Part shown: positions 40,790 through 49,467 of the stretch, in pieces
Layout: every line of letters starts with the position of its first letter
Numbering within the stretch: position 1 is the stretch's first letter
NCBI RefSeq assembly: GCF_042743185.1
Contig: NZ_JBHYMS010000010.1
Coordinates: forward strand, 1-64,000
DNA: 64,000 bases
Direction of reading: 5' to 3'
Origin: Inquilinus sp042743185
GTDB taxonomy: Bacteria > Pseudomonadota > Alphaproteobacteria > DSM-16000 > Inquilinaceae
Notes under the pieces: model-generated
What the model saw: only the letters and a program-made list of their open reading frames with translations
The model's database searches: none
What the model was told of the DNA's origin: nothing
Translations under genes and position numbers: made by a program

Positions 40790-42402
40790 GCTCCAGGGCA
40801 GGTGACGGCGGGGGCGGCCCGGCCGGGCAGCACGGCGAGCCAGACGGTGCGGCTTTCGAGCGGCGTGCCGAGCGCCGTCCGCGCCGGCCAGGCGAAGGCG
40901 GTGACGTCCCGCGGACAGAGGCCGGCGATCGGGCGGCCCGGCACGGGCTCGCGGCGCGAGGCGTAGACGGCGCCGCTGCGCAGCAGGCGGTCCTGGTCGA
41001 CCCAGGGCGACAGCGCCGGGTCCGCATCCTCGAACACCTGCGGCCGCGCGGTGCCGTAGAGGGAGATGGTCCCGGCCTCCGGGATGGTGCCGATCGCGGT
41101 CTCCGGCGCGCCGGGCTGGCTCTTCCGCCACAGGGCCTCGGCCGCCGCGGACAGGGCCGGGCCGTCGAGATTCATGATGTTCGGCCTGCCGGACAGGCCG
41201 GGCTTGACCAGCATCAGCACGATGAAGCCGATCATGAAGGTCGTCCCCAGGGCGAAGGCGGCGGTGCGGAAGCGCGGCGCCGAGAGGCCCGCGGCCGCGA
41301 GCGCCGGCAGGAGGAGGGCCAGGAGCGGCGGCGCCGCCAGCACGAAGCTCATGCCCCACATGGTCCGGATGCGGATGCCGGTGGCCGCGGAGGCGACGGC
41401 GAGGACGGCGATCGGGGCCAGGTAGACGAAGGCGAGGTAGAGCCCGGCCGGAGAACGGAGCCGCCGGCGCGCAAGGTGGAGGAGGGCCGCGGCCCGCTCC
41501 CGTCCCAGGGGGCTGAGCCCGATCATCGCCGCCAGCAGCATCGGGGCGATGGCGAAGGCCTGGTCGCCGAGGAAGGCGAGGGGGCCGATGAGATGGCCGG
41601 CCGGGCCGGTCATCGTGCCGTCGCTGCGTTCGGCCAGATAGCCCAGCGTCGTGAAGCCGTTCTGCACCAGCCACAGCAGATGCGGCGCGATCACCAGCAG
41701 GAAGGCGGCCAACCCGAGATAGAGGCCGGGCCGAGCGAAGTGCCGCCGGCCGGCGGGCGACAGCAGCAGATAGGCGAGCAGCGTGGCCAGCAGCACGCCG
41801 ATCGAATACTTCGCCAGCATGCCCAGCCCGGCGGCGAGCCCGGTCAGGACCCACCAGATCGCACGGCCGCGGGTGACGGCGCGCCAGAACAGGGCCATCG
41901 TCCAGGCCCAGAAGGCGAACTGCACGGTGTTGGGGTTGAAGCGCGGCGCGGCGTAGGTGGTGTAGTGCGTCAGGGCCAGCAGCACCACCGCGACCAGCGC
42001 GGCGCGGCGCCCGGCGACGTCGCGCGCCAGCAGCCAGACGGCGGCGAAGGCGGCGGCGATGAAGGCCTGGCTCAGCGCGTAATAGGCCCAGTTGGCGCTG
42101 CCGAACACGGCATGCACGATCTCGGAGGACCAGGCGGCCAGCGGCGGATGCTTGTGATAGCCCCAGAGCCAGTGCTGCCCCCAGTAGAGTCCCTCGAGCG
42201 TGTCGGGATGCAGGTTGCCGGCCAGCCAAGCCGGCAGCAGGGTCCAGGCCAGGAAGCCGGCGCCGAGGAAGGCGGGAACCCAGAAGGGTTGGATAGCGCG
42301 GGCGGCCGAGCGCGTCGCTGTGGCCCCGGGGCCAGGATGCTGGTTCCCCAGGATGGCCAGGGAGTCGGTGACGGATGCGGATCGGACCGCCTCGGTGCTC
42401 AC
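40786..42402 (-). CDS. ArnT-like family 39/83 glycosyltransferase
   Basis: This 538-residue integral membrane transferase has about 11 predicted helices in residues 40-390 and a periplasmic C-terminal domain. The early periplasmic loop (LHPDTLEGLYWGQHWLWGYHKHPPLAAW) resembles the PMT_2/ArnT catalytic loop, and the first acidic residues after helix 1 fit the metal-binding pattern. ArnT and FlmK transfer a sugar from undecaprenyl phosphate to lipid A. It is the first of three overlapping genes with an ArnC-like enzyme and a YdjC deacetylase. Confidence 0.88.
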   Translation of the reverse strand: MSTEAVRSASVTDSLAILGNQHPGPGATATRSAARAIQPFWVPAFLGAGFLAWTLLPAWLAGNLHPDTLEGLYWGQHWLWGYHKHPPLAAWSSEIVHAVFGSANWAYYALSQAFIAAAFAAVWLLARDVAGRRAALVAVVLLALTHYTTYAAPRFNPNTVQFAFWAWTMALFWRAVTRGRAIWWVLTGLAAGLGMLAKYSIGVLLATLLAYLLLSPAGRRHFARPGLYLGLAAFLLVIAPHLLWLVQNGFTTLGYLAERSDGTMTGPAGHLIGPLAFLGDQAFAIAPMLLAAMIGLSPLGRERAAALLHLARRRLRSPAGLYLAFVYLAPIAVLAVASAATGIRIRTMWGMSFVLAAPPLLALLLPALAAAGLSAPRFRTAAFALGTTFMIGFIVLMLVKPGLSGRPNIMNLDGPALSAAAEALWRKSQPGAPETAIGTIPEAGTISLYGTARPQVFEDADPALSPWVDQDRLLRSGAVYASRREPVPGRPIAGLCPRDVTAFAWPARTALGTPLESRTVWLAVLPGRAAPAVTCPGA

Positions 42403-42698
42403 GATGTCGTCGCTGCTCTGGGAACGTTCAGCCTCGGCCCCGGCCGGAGGCGGTCGGGAGATGCGGCAGCATCAGAAATAATCACTCTCTCTCGGTTCCG
42501 GTATTTACAATTTGGTATATATTCGCGGCGACAATTTTTCCTGTCGGTGGGCGATAATGTAGAAGGCGAGGAGTGACTATGGATTTAGTATTGTGGAGAG
42601 AAGTTAATAACTTTGATTGTGTTCCGATGGCGTCTAATAGACGCCGCAAATTTCCTTATGAAGCGTGGCCTTCTCTGCTCGGCAGCCCGCAAAGACGA
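42403..42698. other. AT-rich intergenic region
   Basis: This gap is markedly AT-rich for the genome from about 42475 to 42665. It probably contains the promoter of the minus-strand ArnT-like operon. An open frame at 42573-43178 reads through the terminator and the CHAP gene antisense, and I do not regard it as coding. No RNA gene is recognised. Confidence 0.5.
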
Positions 42699-42726
42699 AG
42701 GCCCGCCGGCGGTTGCGGGCGGGCCT
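42699..42726 (-). terminator. Hairpin terminator after the CHAP gene
   Basis: Perfect 9-bp arms AGGCCCGCC (42699-42707) and GGCGGGCCT (42718-42726) with a 10-nt loop lie 30 bp after the CHAP-domain gene on the minus strand. The downstream side reads TCGTCTTTG, so the T tract is weak. Confidence 0.65.
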
Positions 42727-42755
42727 CGCTGGAACAGGGAGCGGGAAGCGATCGG

Positions 42756-43586
42756 TCAGTCGGCGCGTTCGGCGACCTGGGTGTTCGGCGCGTAGATGAA
42801 GCCGTAGGTCGGATAGACGGTCGTCCCCATCTGGCCGGTCGGCTGGTGCCAGAAGCGGGTCTGGCTCCAGTCGTTCTTGGCCGACACGTCGATCACCCGG
42901 GCCGGCTCGTTCACCCGGCCGCGCGGCGCCCAGTTGGCCTGGTCGACGATGATCTCGCGGGAGCTGACCACCCGGCGCACCACCGCGACGTGGCCGCGCC
43001 GCATCGAGCCGTAGCGCTTCAGCACGATCACCGAGCCGGCGACCGGCATGCGGCCGCGGTTGTAGCGACCGGCGGAAGCGTCCCACCAGCGCCACGCGTC
43101 GCCGGTGATCTGGAAGCCGGTCAGCTCGCGGGCGAAGGGGACGCAGGACCAGCGGCGGCCCTGGGCTTTCAGCGTTGAGACGCGCTGGATCTGCCGCTGC
43201 TCGGTGACGTTGCGGGCCGTCAGCTGGGCGCGCGGGATCGGCGCATCGGCCACGGCGGGAGCCTGAGGACGCATCCGGGGCGCCGGCGCGGCGGCCGTCT
43301 TCCGCTCGGTACGCGGCGCGGGGCTGGCTGCTTGGTCCGTCGCGGCCTGGCCGGTGGTCACGGCGTTGCGGACGGCGCCTTCGACCTGATCGCTGGGCTT
43401 GCCGGCGGCCGTGGCCGCTGCGGCATTCAGCTCGCGCGTCGTGCGCGACGCGGCGTGCGCGGCTTCGCTGAGGAGGGCGACGCTGCAGACGAGCGTCAAC
43501 AGACTTGCGGTGAGGGTACTGAGAGGGCGCCTGGCCCGACGTTGAGGTCTGATTCTGAGATCATAGTCAGTGTCGCGGGTCATCAC
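42756..43586 (-). CDS. Secreted CHAP-domain cell wall hydrolase
   Basis: This 276-residue protein has a signal peptide (cleavage about residue 45, after AHA), a low-complexity Ala/Pro/Arg linker (about 50-130) and a C-terminal CHAP domain. The catalytic residues are Cys148 (RWSCVPFARELTG) and His199 (RRGHVAVVRRV). This NlpC/P60-related fold cleaves peptidoglycan peptide crosslinks or amides. The mature enzyme acts in the periplasm or outside the cell. A weak terminator lies 30 bp after it. Confidence 0.9.
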   Translation of the reverse strand: MMTRDTDYDLRIRPQRRARRPLSTLTASLLTLVCSVALLSEAAHAASRTTRELNAAAATAAGKPSDQVEGAVRNAVTTGQAATDQAASPAPRTERKTAAAPAPRMRPQAPAVADAPIPRAQLTARNVTEQRQIQRVSTLKAQGRRWSCVPFARELTGFQITGDAWRWWDASAGRYNRGRMPVAGSVIVLKRYGSMRRGHVAVVRRVVSSREIIVDQANWAPRGRVNEPARVIDVSAKNDWSQTRFWHQPTGQMGTTVYPTYGFIYAPNTQVAERAD

Positions 43587-44151
43587 TGGCCCGTCCCCCC
43601 TGCGCTGTTCAACCGGACTTCACTCGCTCCCTTGGCGCTCCAAACGGATGCAGCGCCTTTCCGTCCGGCTCGTCCGGTGACCCCAGTCACCGCCCCCTCA
43701 CCGGCAAGGACGTCTAGTAACATTCTGAAATATTCCCGCCAAGCGAAAATGACACGTTTTCGCCGGATTCCTGCCCGCTTTGGAGCGTCAATACAGAAGC
43801 CATCCGGGTTCATGTATTGCAGGTGGGCGTAAAAAAATTATTCGGCTTTTCTGGAATGCATAGGTCGTTTGGGTTGCCTATTCGCCCGGCCGAGAACACG
43901 ATGCTGGAAAGTCGAGGGGTTCAATTGATTGGTAAGACTATTTAAGGGCAGGGAAACGAAGCGGCTGCTAACACATTCAACGTCCGACAAATCCGGGCGA
44001 TGTTCCGGTTTTGGACCTTGCGGCGAAGCGGCGAGCCCCGCGTCCGGCGCATAGCAGATTATCCCGTGCCCTGGCAGCCCCCGGCCGGCCGCGCTACAAC
44101 CTCCTTCGAGATCAGACGGCCGGATACGTCGAGAAGAGGGAGACCGAACCG
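43587..44151. other. Divergent intergenic region between the CHAP gene and gabD
   Basis: About 565 bp have mixed composition, with AT-rich stretches around 43710-43850 and 43900-43980. This must contain the promoters of the CHAP gene and the gabD-rpiA unit. Longer frames on either strand lack similarity and normal codon use. I see no RNA gene or clear operator. Confidence 0.5.
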
Positions 44152-45609
44152 ATGCAGCTCACCGACTCGAAGCTTTTCCGCCAGCAATGCTACATCGACG
44201 GGCGCTGGGTGGAAGCCGATGACGGGCGGGTGATCGACGTCACCAACCCCGCCGACGGCGTCAGGCTGGGCATCGTGCCGCGCGCCGGCGCAGCCGAGGC
44301 CCGGCGCGCCATCGCCGCCGCCGACAAGGCCTGGCCGGCCTGGCGCGCCAAGACGGCGCAGGAGCGCGCGACCATCCTGCGCCGCTGGTTCGAGCTGATG
44401 ATGGCGAATCAGGAGGACTTGGCGACGCTGATGACGGCGGAGCAGGGCAAGCCGCTGGCCGAGAGCCGCGGCGAGATCGCCTATGCCGCCAGCTTCATCG
44501 AGTGGTTCGCCGAGGAGGGCAAGCGGATCTACGGCGATACCATCCCGGCCCCGGCCGGCGACCGCCGCATCGTCGTGATCAAGCAGCCGGTCGGCGTCTG
44601 TGCTGCGATCACGCCGTGGAACTTCCCGGCCGCGATGATCACCCGCAAGGCCGGTGCGGCGCTGGCCGCCGGCTGCACCATGGTGGTCAAGCCGGCCAGC
44701 GAGACGCCCTATTCGGCGCTGGCGCTGGCGGAGCTGGGCGAGCGCGCAGGCATCCCCGCGGGCGTGTTCTCGGTCGTCACCGGCAGCGCCGGCGAGATCG
44801 GCGGCGAGATGACGTCGAGCCCGGTCGTGCGCAAGGTCACCTTCACCGGGTCGACCGAGATCGGCAAGCTGCTGATCCAGCAATCCGCCTCCACGGTGAA
44901 GAAGGTGTCGATGGAGCTGGGCGGCAACGCGCCCTTCATCGTCTTCGACGACGCCGATCTCGACGCCGCGGTGCAGGGGGCGATCGCCTCGAAATACCGC
45001 AACACCGGCCAGACCTGCGTCTGCGCCAACCGCCTGCTGGTTCAGGACGGGGTCTACGACGCCTTCGCCGCCAAGCTGGCCGAGGCGGTCGGCAAGCTGA
45101 AGGTCGCCGACGGCATGGCGGACGGCGCGCAGCAGGGGCCGCTGATCAACATGAAGGCGGTCGAGAAGGTCGAGGAGCACATCGCCGATGCCGTGGAAAA
45201 GGGCGCGCGCGTCGCGCTCGGCGGCAGGCGCCACGCCCTCGGCGGCACCTTCTTCGAGCCGACGATCCTGACCGGCGTGACATCGGAGATGAAGGTGGCG
45301 CGGGAGGAGACCTTCGGCCCGCTGGCGCCGATCTTCCGGTTCAGGACCGAGGAGGAGGCGATCCGCATGGCCAACGACACCGAGTTCGGCCTGGCCTCCT
45401 ATTTCTACAGCCGCGACATCGGCCGGATCTGGCGGGTCGGCGAGGCGCTGGAATACGGCATCGTCGGCATCAACGAGGGCCTGATCTCGACCGCCGTCGC
45501 CCCCTTCGGAGGGGTCAAGGAGAGCGGCCTCGGCCGCGAAGGCTCGCATTACGGCATCGAGGATTATCTCGAGGTCAAGTACCTGTGCATGGGTGGGCTG
45601 AACAAGTGA
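44152..45609 (+). CDS. gabD: NAD(P)-dependent succinate-semialdehyde dehydrogenase
   Basis: This 485-residue aldehyde dehydrogenase has the catalytic Cys289 (NTGQTCVCANR) and general base Glu255 (SMELGGNAPF). PWNFPAAMITRKAGAALAAGC and the N-terminal KLFRQQCYIDGRWVEAD match GabD of the GABA shunt. The extra Cys (TCVC) is a GabD trait. The start at 44152 follows GAGGGAG; upstream frame residues are not conserved. It overlaps rpiA as GTGA. Confidence 0.92.
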   Translation: MQLTDSKLFRQQCYIDGRWVEADDGRVIDVTNPADGVRLGIVPRAGAAEARRAIAAADKAWPAWRAKTAQERATILRRWFELMMANQEDLATLMTAEQGKPLAESRGEIAYAASFIEWFAEEGKRIYGDTIPAPAGDRRIVVIKQPVGVCAAITPWNFPAAMITRKAGAALAAGCTMVVKPASETPYSALALAELGERAGIPAGVFSVVTGSAGEIGGEMTSSPVVRKVTFTGSTEIGKLLIQQSASTVKKVSMELGGNAPFIVFDDADLDAAVQGAIASKYRNTGQTCVCANRLLVQDGVYDAFAAKLAEAVGKLKVADGMADGAQQGPLINMKAVEKVEEHIADAVEKGARVALGGRRHALGGTFFEPTILTGVTSEMKVAREETFGPLAPIFRFRTEEEAIRMANDTEFGLASYFYSRDIGRIWRVGEALEYGIVGINEGLISTAVAPFGGVKESGLGREGSHYGIEDYLEVKYLCMGGLNK

Positions 45610-46316
45610 CCGAGGCGCTGTCGCCGCAGGAGCAGGGGAAGCGCGCCGCGGGCGAAGCCGCCGCGGCGCTGGTCGAGGACGGCATGCGGCTCGGGCTCGG
45701 CACCGGCTCCACTGTCCGCTGGGTGCTGGAGGCGCTGGGCCGCCGCATCCGGGCGGAGGGGCTGCGCGTCACCGGCATTCCGACCTCGGAGCAGACGGCC
45801 GAGCGGGCGCGCGCGCTCGGCATCCCGCTGACCGACTTCGCCGCGACCGAGGCGCTCGACCTCTGCATCGACGGAGCCGACGAGGTCGAGCGCAGCACGC
45901 TGCGCCTGATCAAGGGGCTGGGCGGGGCGCTGCTGCGCGAGAAGATCGTGGCCGAGGCCTCTTCCCGCTTCATCGCCGTGGTCGACGCCTCGAAGATCGT
46001 CGAGGTGCTCGGCGAGAAGGCGCCGCTGCCGGTCGAGGTCACGGCGTTCGGCTGGGAGGCGACGGCCCGTCGGCTCTCGGCCCTTGGTGGCGCCCCGGCG
46101 TTGCGGCAACGCGATGGCGCAGCGGTGCGCACCGACGGCGGCAACCTGGTCCTGGATTGCGGCGGCTTCGCGCCGATCCACGACCCGGACGGGCTGCAGC
46201 GGGCGGTCAAGTCGATCGCCGGCGTGATCGAGACCGGGCTGTTCCTCGGCGGTGCCGAGCAGGCGATCATCGGCCAGGCGGACGGCACGACGACCTCGCT
46301 GCGGCCCTCGCGCTGA
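45606..46316 (+). CDS. rpiA: Ribose-5-phosphate isomerase A
   Basis: RpiA (236 residues) interconverts ribose-5-phosphate and ribulose-5-phosphate in the pentose phosphate pathway. The motifs GLGTGSTVRWVLEAL, DLCIDGADEV, IKGLGGALLREKIVAEAS and VRTDGGNLVLDC are the expected active-site segments. Translation starts at a GTG (45606) that overlaps the gabD stop as GTGA. Confidence 0.95.
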   Translation: MTEALSPQEQGKRAAGEAAAALVEDGMRLGLGTGSTVRWVLEALGRRIRAEGLRVTGIPTSEQTAERARALGIPLTDFAATEALDLCIDGADEVERSTLRLIKGLGGALLREKIVAEASSRFIAVVDASKIVEVLGEKAPLPVEVTAFGWEATARRLSALGGAPALRQRDGAAVRTDGGNLVLDCGGFAPIHDPDGLQRAVKSIAGVIETGLFLGGAEQAIIGQADGTTTSLRPSR

Positions 46317-46391
46317 GGCATCCGAACCGGGGCGGACATCGGCCTCTGCCTCGGCTATGGTCCTGCGCACCATCGCGATCAGGAGATCCGT

Positions 46392-47072
46392 ATGACCATC
46401 CAGGCACGCTACGGCACCTGGCACGCCGACCCTGCGCGCGAAGTCGCCATGGCGGACGGCCACCGGCCCTATTGGCAGCATTTCATCGACCTGGTGCCGG
46501 AGACGGACCTGGCCGACAAGGATGTGCTCGACTTCGGCTGCAACCGCGGCGGCTTCCTGCAACTGCTGCATGCGCGGCGGCCGTTCCGCTGGGCGCTCGG
46601 CGTCGACATCGCCACCGACTCGATCGCCGCGGCCGAAGCCGCCAAGGGCGACCTTCCGGTCGAGCACCGCGTCGCCACCGACCTGTCGCCCTGGGCCGGA
46701 CGCTTCGACATCGCCTTCAGCTACGAGGTCATCTACCTGCTGCCGGACATCGCCGGCCATGCAGCGCAGATCTTTCAGGCGCTGCGTCCGGGCGGCGTCT
46801 ACTACGCCGTCACCGGCTGCCACACCGACAGCCCGCTGTGGCCACGGTGGCGCAGCCTGATCGGCGGCACCACCAACGCGCCGGTGCAGGACCGGTCGCC
46901 CGACGACTATGCCGAGGCCTTCGCCGCCGCCGGCTTCGCGGTCTCGGTCAGGAAGTTCGGCTATGACGGTTTCGTGCCGGCCGGCAAGGACCGGCGCTAC
47001 TACCCGAGGCTGATCGATGCCGTGACCTATGGGGCGGAGCACAAGCTGCTGTTCCGCATGGCCAGGTCATAG
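46392..47072 (+). CDS. Class I SAM-dependent methyltransferase
   Basis: This 226-residue protein has a Rossmann methyltransferase core: motif I VLDFGCNRGGFLQLLH (about residues 45-60), acidic GVDIATDS, and DIAFSYEVIYLLPDIAGH before an ALRPGGVYYAV strand. The substrate is unknown. It lies between rpiA and gor. Confidence 0.82.
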   Translation: MTIQARYGTWHADPAREVAMADGHRPYWQHFIDLVPETDLADKDVLDFGCNRGGFLQLLHARRPFRWALGVDIATDSIAAAEAAKGDLPVEHRVATDLSPWAGRFDIAFSYEVIYLLPDIAGHAAQIFQALRPGGVYYAVTGCHTDSPLWPRWRSLIGGTTNAPVQDRSPDDYAEAFAAAGFAVSVRKFGYDGFVPAGKDRRYYPRLIDAVTYGAEHKLLFRMARS

Positions 47073-47197
47073 CGGCCCCGCGGCCCGAACGGGCTTGCCT
47101 CGACCCGGGTCCGCGGCCCAAATGCACGTGAACCCCTTCCTGCGCGGCCGCTGTTCGGCCGTGCCGCTTTGACCGCGAGAGGCGGTCTGGACCTGCC

Positions 47198-48577
47198 ATG
47201 ACCGGATTCGATTTCGACTATTTCGTCATCGGCGGCGGCTCGGGCGGCGTGCGCTCGGCCCGCATCGCGGCGCAGCACGGCGCCCGCGTCGGCATCGCCG
47301 AGGAACGCTATTGGGGCGGCACCTGCGTCAATGTCGGCTGCGTGCCGAAGAAGCTGCTGGCCATGGCGGCGCATTTCTCCGCCGACTTCGAGGACGCCGC
47401 CGGCTTCGGCTGGACCGTGCCCGGTGCGACCCATGACTGGGCCACGCTGATCGCCCGCAAGGACGCCGAGATCGGGCGGCTGAACGGCATCTACCGCAAG
47501 CTGCTGACCAATGCCGGCGCCACCATGTTCGACGCCCGGGCCGTGCTGGTCGACGCGCACACGGTCGAGGTCGGCGGCCAGCGCGTCACCGCCGATCGCA
47601 TCCTGGTCGCGACCGGCGGCTGGCCGGTGCTGCCGGACAAGCCCGGCGTGCGCGAGCACACCTTCACCTCGAACGAGGCCTTCCATCTGGAGCGGATGCC
47701 GCGGCGCGTGGTGATCGTCGGCGGCGGCTACATCGCGGTGGAGTTCGCCGGCATCTTCCACGGCCTCGGCGCCGAGGTGACGCTGGTGCATCGCGGCGAC
47801 ATGGTGCTGCGCGGCTTCGACGACGACCTGCGCGTCCACCTCGCCACCGAGATGGGCAAGGCCGGGGTCAATCTGCGCATCGGCTGCAATGTCGAGGGTA
47901 TCGCCAAGGTCGGCGACGCCCTGGCGGTGACGCTGAGCAATGACGAGGTGATCGCCGCCGACGGGGTGATGTACGCCACCGGCCGCAAGCCGAACTCGGC
48001 GGGGCTGGGGCTGGAGACGGTCGGGGTTGCGGTCGACGCCGACGGCGCCATCGTGGTCGACGAGCAGTACCGGACCAGCGTGCCCAACATCTACGCGCTG
48101 GGCGACGTCACCGACCGGCTGAACCTGACGCCGGTGGCGATCGCCGAGGGCCATGCCCTGGCCGACACGCTGTTCGGCGGCAAGCCGCGGGTACCGTCCT
48201 ACGAGAACGTGCCGACGGCTGTGTTCTCCAACCCGCCGATCGGCACGGTCGGGCTGACCGAGGCGGCGGCGCGGCAGCGCCATGGCGAGGTCGACATCTA
48301 TCGCGCCGTGTTCCGGCCGATGCGCCACACCTTGTCGGGCCGCGAGGAGCGGACGCTGATGAAGCTGGTGGTCGATCCGGCGACCGACCGGGTGCTGGGC
48401 TGCCACATGGTCGGCCCGGACGCGCCGGAGATCGTCCAGGGCCTGGCGATCGCCCTGACCTGCGGCGCCACCAAGGCTCAGTTCGACGCCACCATCGGCA
48501 TCCATCCGACCGCGGCGGAGGAGTTCGTGACCATGCGCAGCAAGGTCGAGCGTCCGGCCAGCCCGGGGCTGGCGTAA
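47198..48577 (+). CDS. gor: Glutathione-disulfide reductase
   Basis: This 459-residue FAD flavoprotein reduces glutathione disulfide with NADPH. The redox disulphide is Cys43/Cys48 (GGTCVNVGCVPKK). The FAD motif is VIGGGSGGVRSARIA near residue 10, the NADPH motif is VIVGGGYIAVEFAGI near 170, and the C-terminal His-Glu is in TIGIHPTAAEEFVTM. It overlaps the following methyltransferase as TAATG. Confidence 0.95.
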   Translation: MTGFDFDYFVIGGGSGGVRSARIAAQHGARVGIAEERYWGGTCVNVGCVPKKLLAMAAHFSADFEDAAGFGWTVPGATHDWATLIARKDAEIGRLNGIYRKLLTNAGATMFDARAVLVDAHTVEVGGQRVTADRILVATGGWPVLPDKPGVREHTFTSNEAFHLERMPRRVVIVGGGYIAVEFAGIFHGLGAEVTLVHRGDMVLRGFDDDLRVHLATEMGKAGVNLRIGCNVEGIAKVGDALAVTLSNDEVIAADGVMYATGRKPNSAGLGLETVGVAVDADGAIVVDEQYRTSVPNIYALGDVTDRLNLTPVAIAEGHALADTLFGGKPRVPSYENVPTAVFSNPPIGTVGLTEAAARQRHGEVDIYRAVFRPMRHTLSGREERTLMKLVVDPATDRVLGCHMVGPDAPEIVQGLAIALTCGATKAQFDATIGIHPTAAEEFVTMRSKVERPASPGLA

Positions 48578-49326
48578 TGACGGACGCGCCGCAGAACATC
48601 TATGACGACCCGACCTTCTTCGCCGGCTATGCGGCGCTGCGCGAGGCCGAGAGCGGGCTGAACGCGGTGCTGGAGCAGCCGGCGCTGGCGCGGCTGCTGC
48701 CGGCCTCGCTCGCGGGCTTGCGCATCCTCGATCTCGGCTGCGGCTTCGGCGACTTCGCCCGCAAGGCCCGGGCGCAGGGCGCCGCCTCGGTGCTGGCGGT
48801 CGACGTCTCGGCGAAGATGCTGGCCGAGGCCCGGCGGCGGACCGACGATCCGGCCATCCGCTACGAGCAGGCGGCGATCGAGACGCTGGCCGTGGAGCCG
48901 GGGGCGTTCGATCTGGCGATCTCCTCCCTCGCCCTGCACTACGTTGCCGACTATGCGGGCGCAGTCCGGACGATCGCCGCCGCCCTGGCGCCGAAGGGCC
49001 GCTTCGTTTTCTCGATCGAGCATCCGATCTGCACCGCGATGGCCGTCTACGAATGGCATCGCGATGCCGCCGGCGCCGAGCTGCATTGGCCGGTCGATCG
49101 CTACGGAGAGGAGGGGCGGCGCGACACGCATTGGTTCGTCGACGGAGTGGTCAAATACCACCGCACCGTCGCCAGCTATGTGAACGGCCTGATCGACGCT
49201 GGGTTGACGCTGGCGCGGCTGGAGGAGCCCGAGGCCGATCCGGCGGCGCTGAAGGCCCGGCCGGGACTGGCGCTGCAACGGCGCCGGCCTCCCTTCCTGC
49301 TGTTGGCGGCGGACAAGCCGGCATAG
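48577..49326 (+). CDS. Class I SAM-dependent methyltransferase
   Basis: This 249-residue methyltransferase has motif I LRILDLGCGFGDFARKAR (about residues 48-65), AVDVSAKMLAEARRR, and post-I LAISSLALHYVADYAG, resembling small-molecule methyltransferases of the BioC/UbiE group. The substrate is unknown. It is coupled to gor by a TAATG overlap. Confidence 0.88.
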   Translation: MTDAPQNIYDDPTFFAGYAALREAESGLNAVLEQPALARLLPASLAGLRILDLGCGFGDFARKARAQGAASVLAVDVSAKMLAEARRRTDDPAIRYEQAAIETLAVEPGAFDLAISSLALHYVADYAGAVRTIAAALAPKGRFVFSIEHPICTAMAVYEWHRDAAGAELHWPVDRYGEEGRRDTHWFVDGVVKYHRTVASYVNGLIDAGLTLARLEEPEADPAALKARPGLALQRRRPPFLLLAADKPA

Positions 49327-49467
49327 CGGCGGCCGCACGCCGTTCTTGTCATAAGTGGGCTGCGCTGCGACGCTGGCAAAGCCGGAGGCGCAGGCGTATA
49401 GCCTCACATCCGGTCCTGTCCGCAGGGGAGAGAGCGGGCGGGGGCGCAAGGTGCGGAGTGTACGGTG

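Noticed and set aside
42573..43178. A 201-codon plus-strand frame over the CHAP gene terminator region
   Set aside because: It runs antisense through the CHAP catalytic domain and crosses a terminator hairpin.
49327..49467. Aromatic amino acid leader peptide before the DAHP synthase gene
   Set aside because: No short frame with clustered Phe, Tyr or Trp codons and no following terminator hairpin was found.
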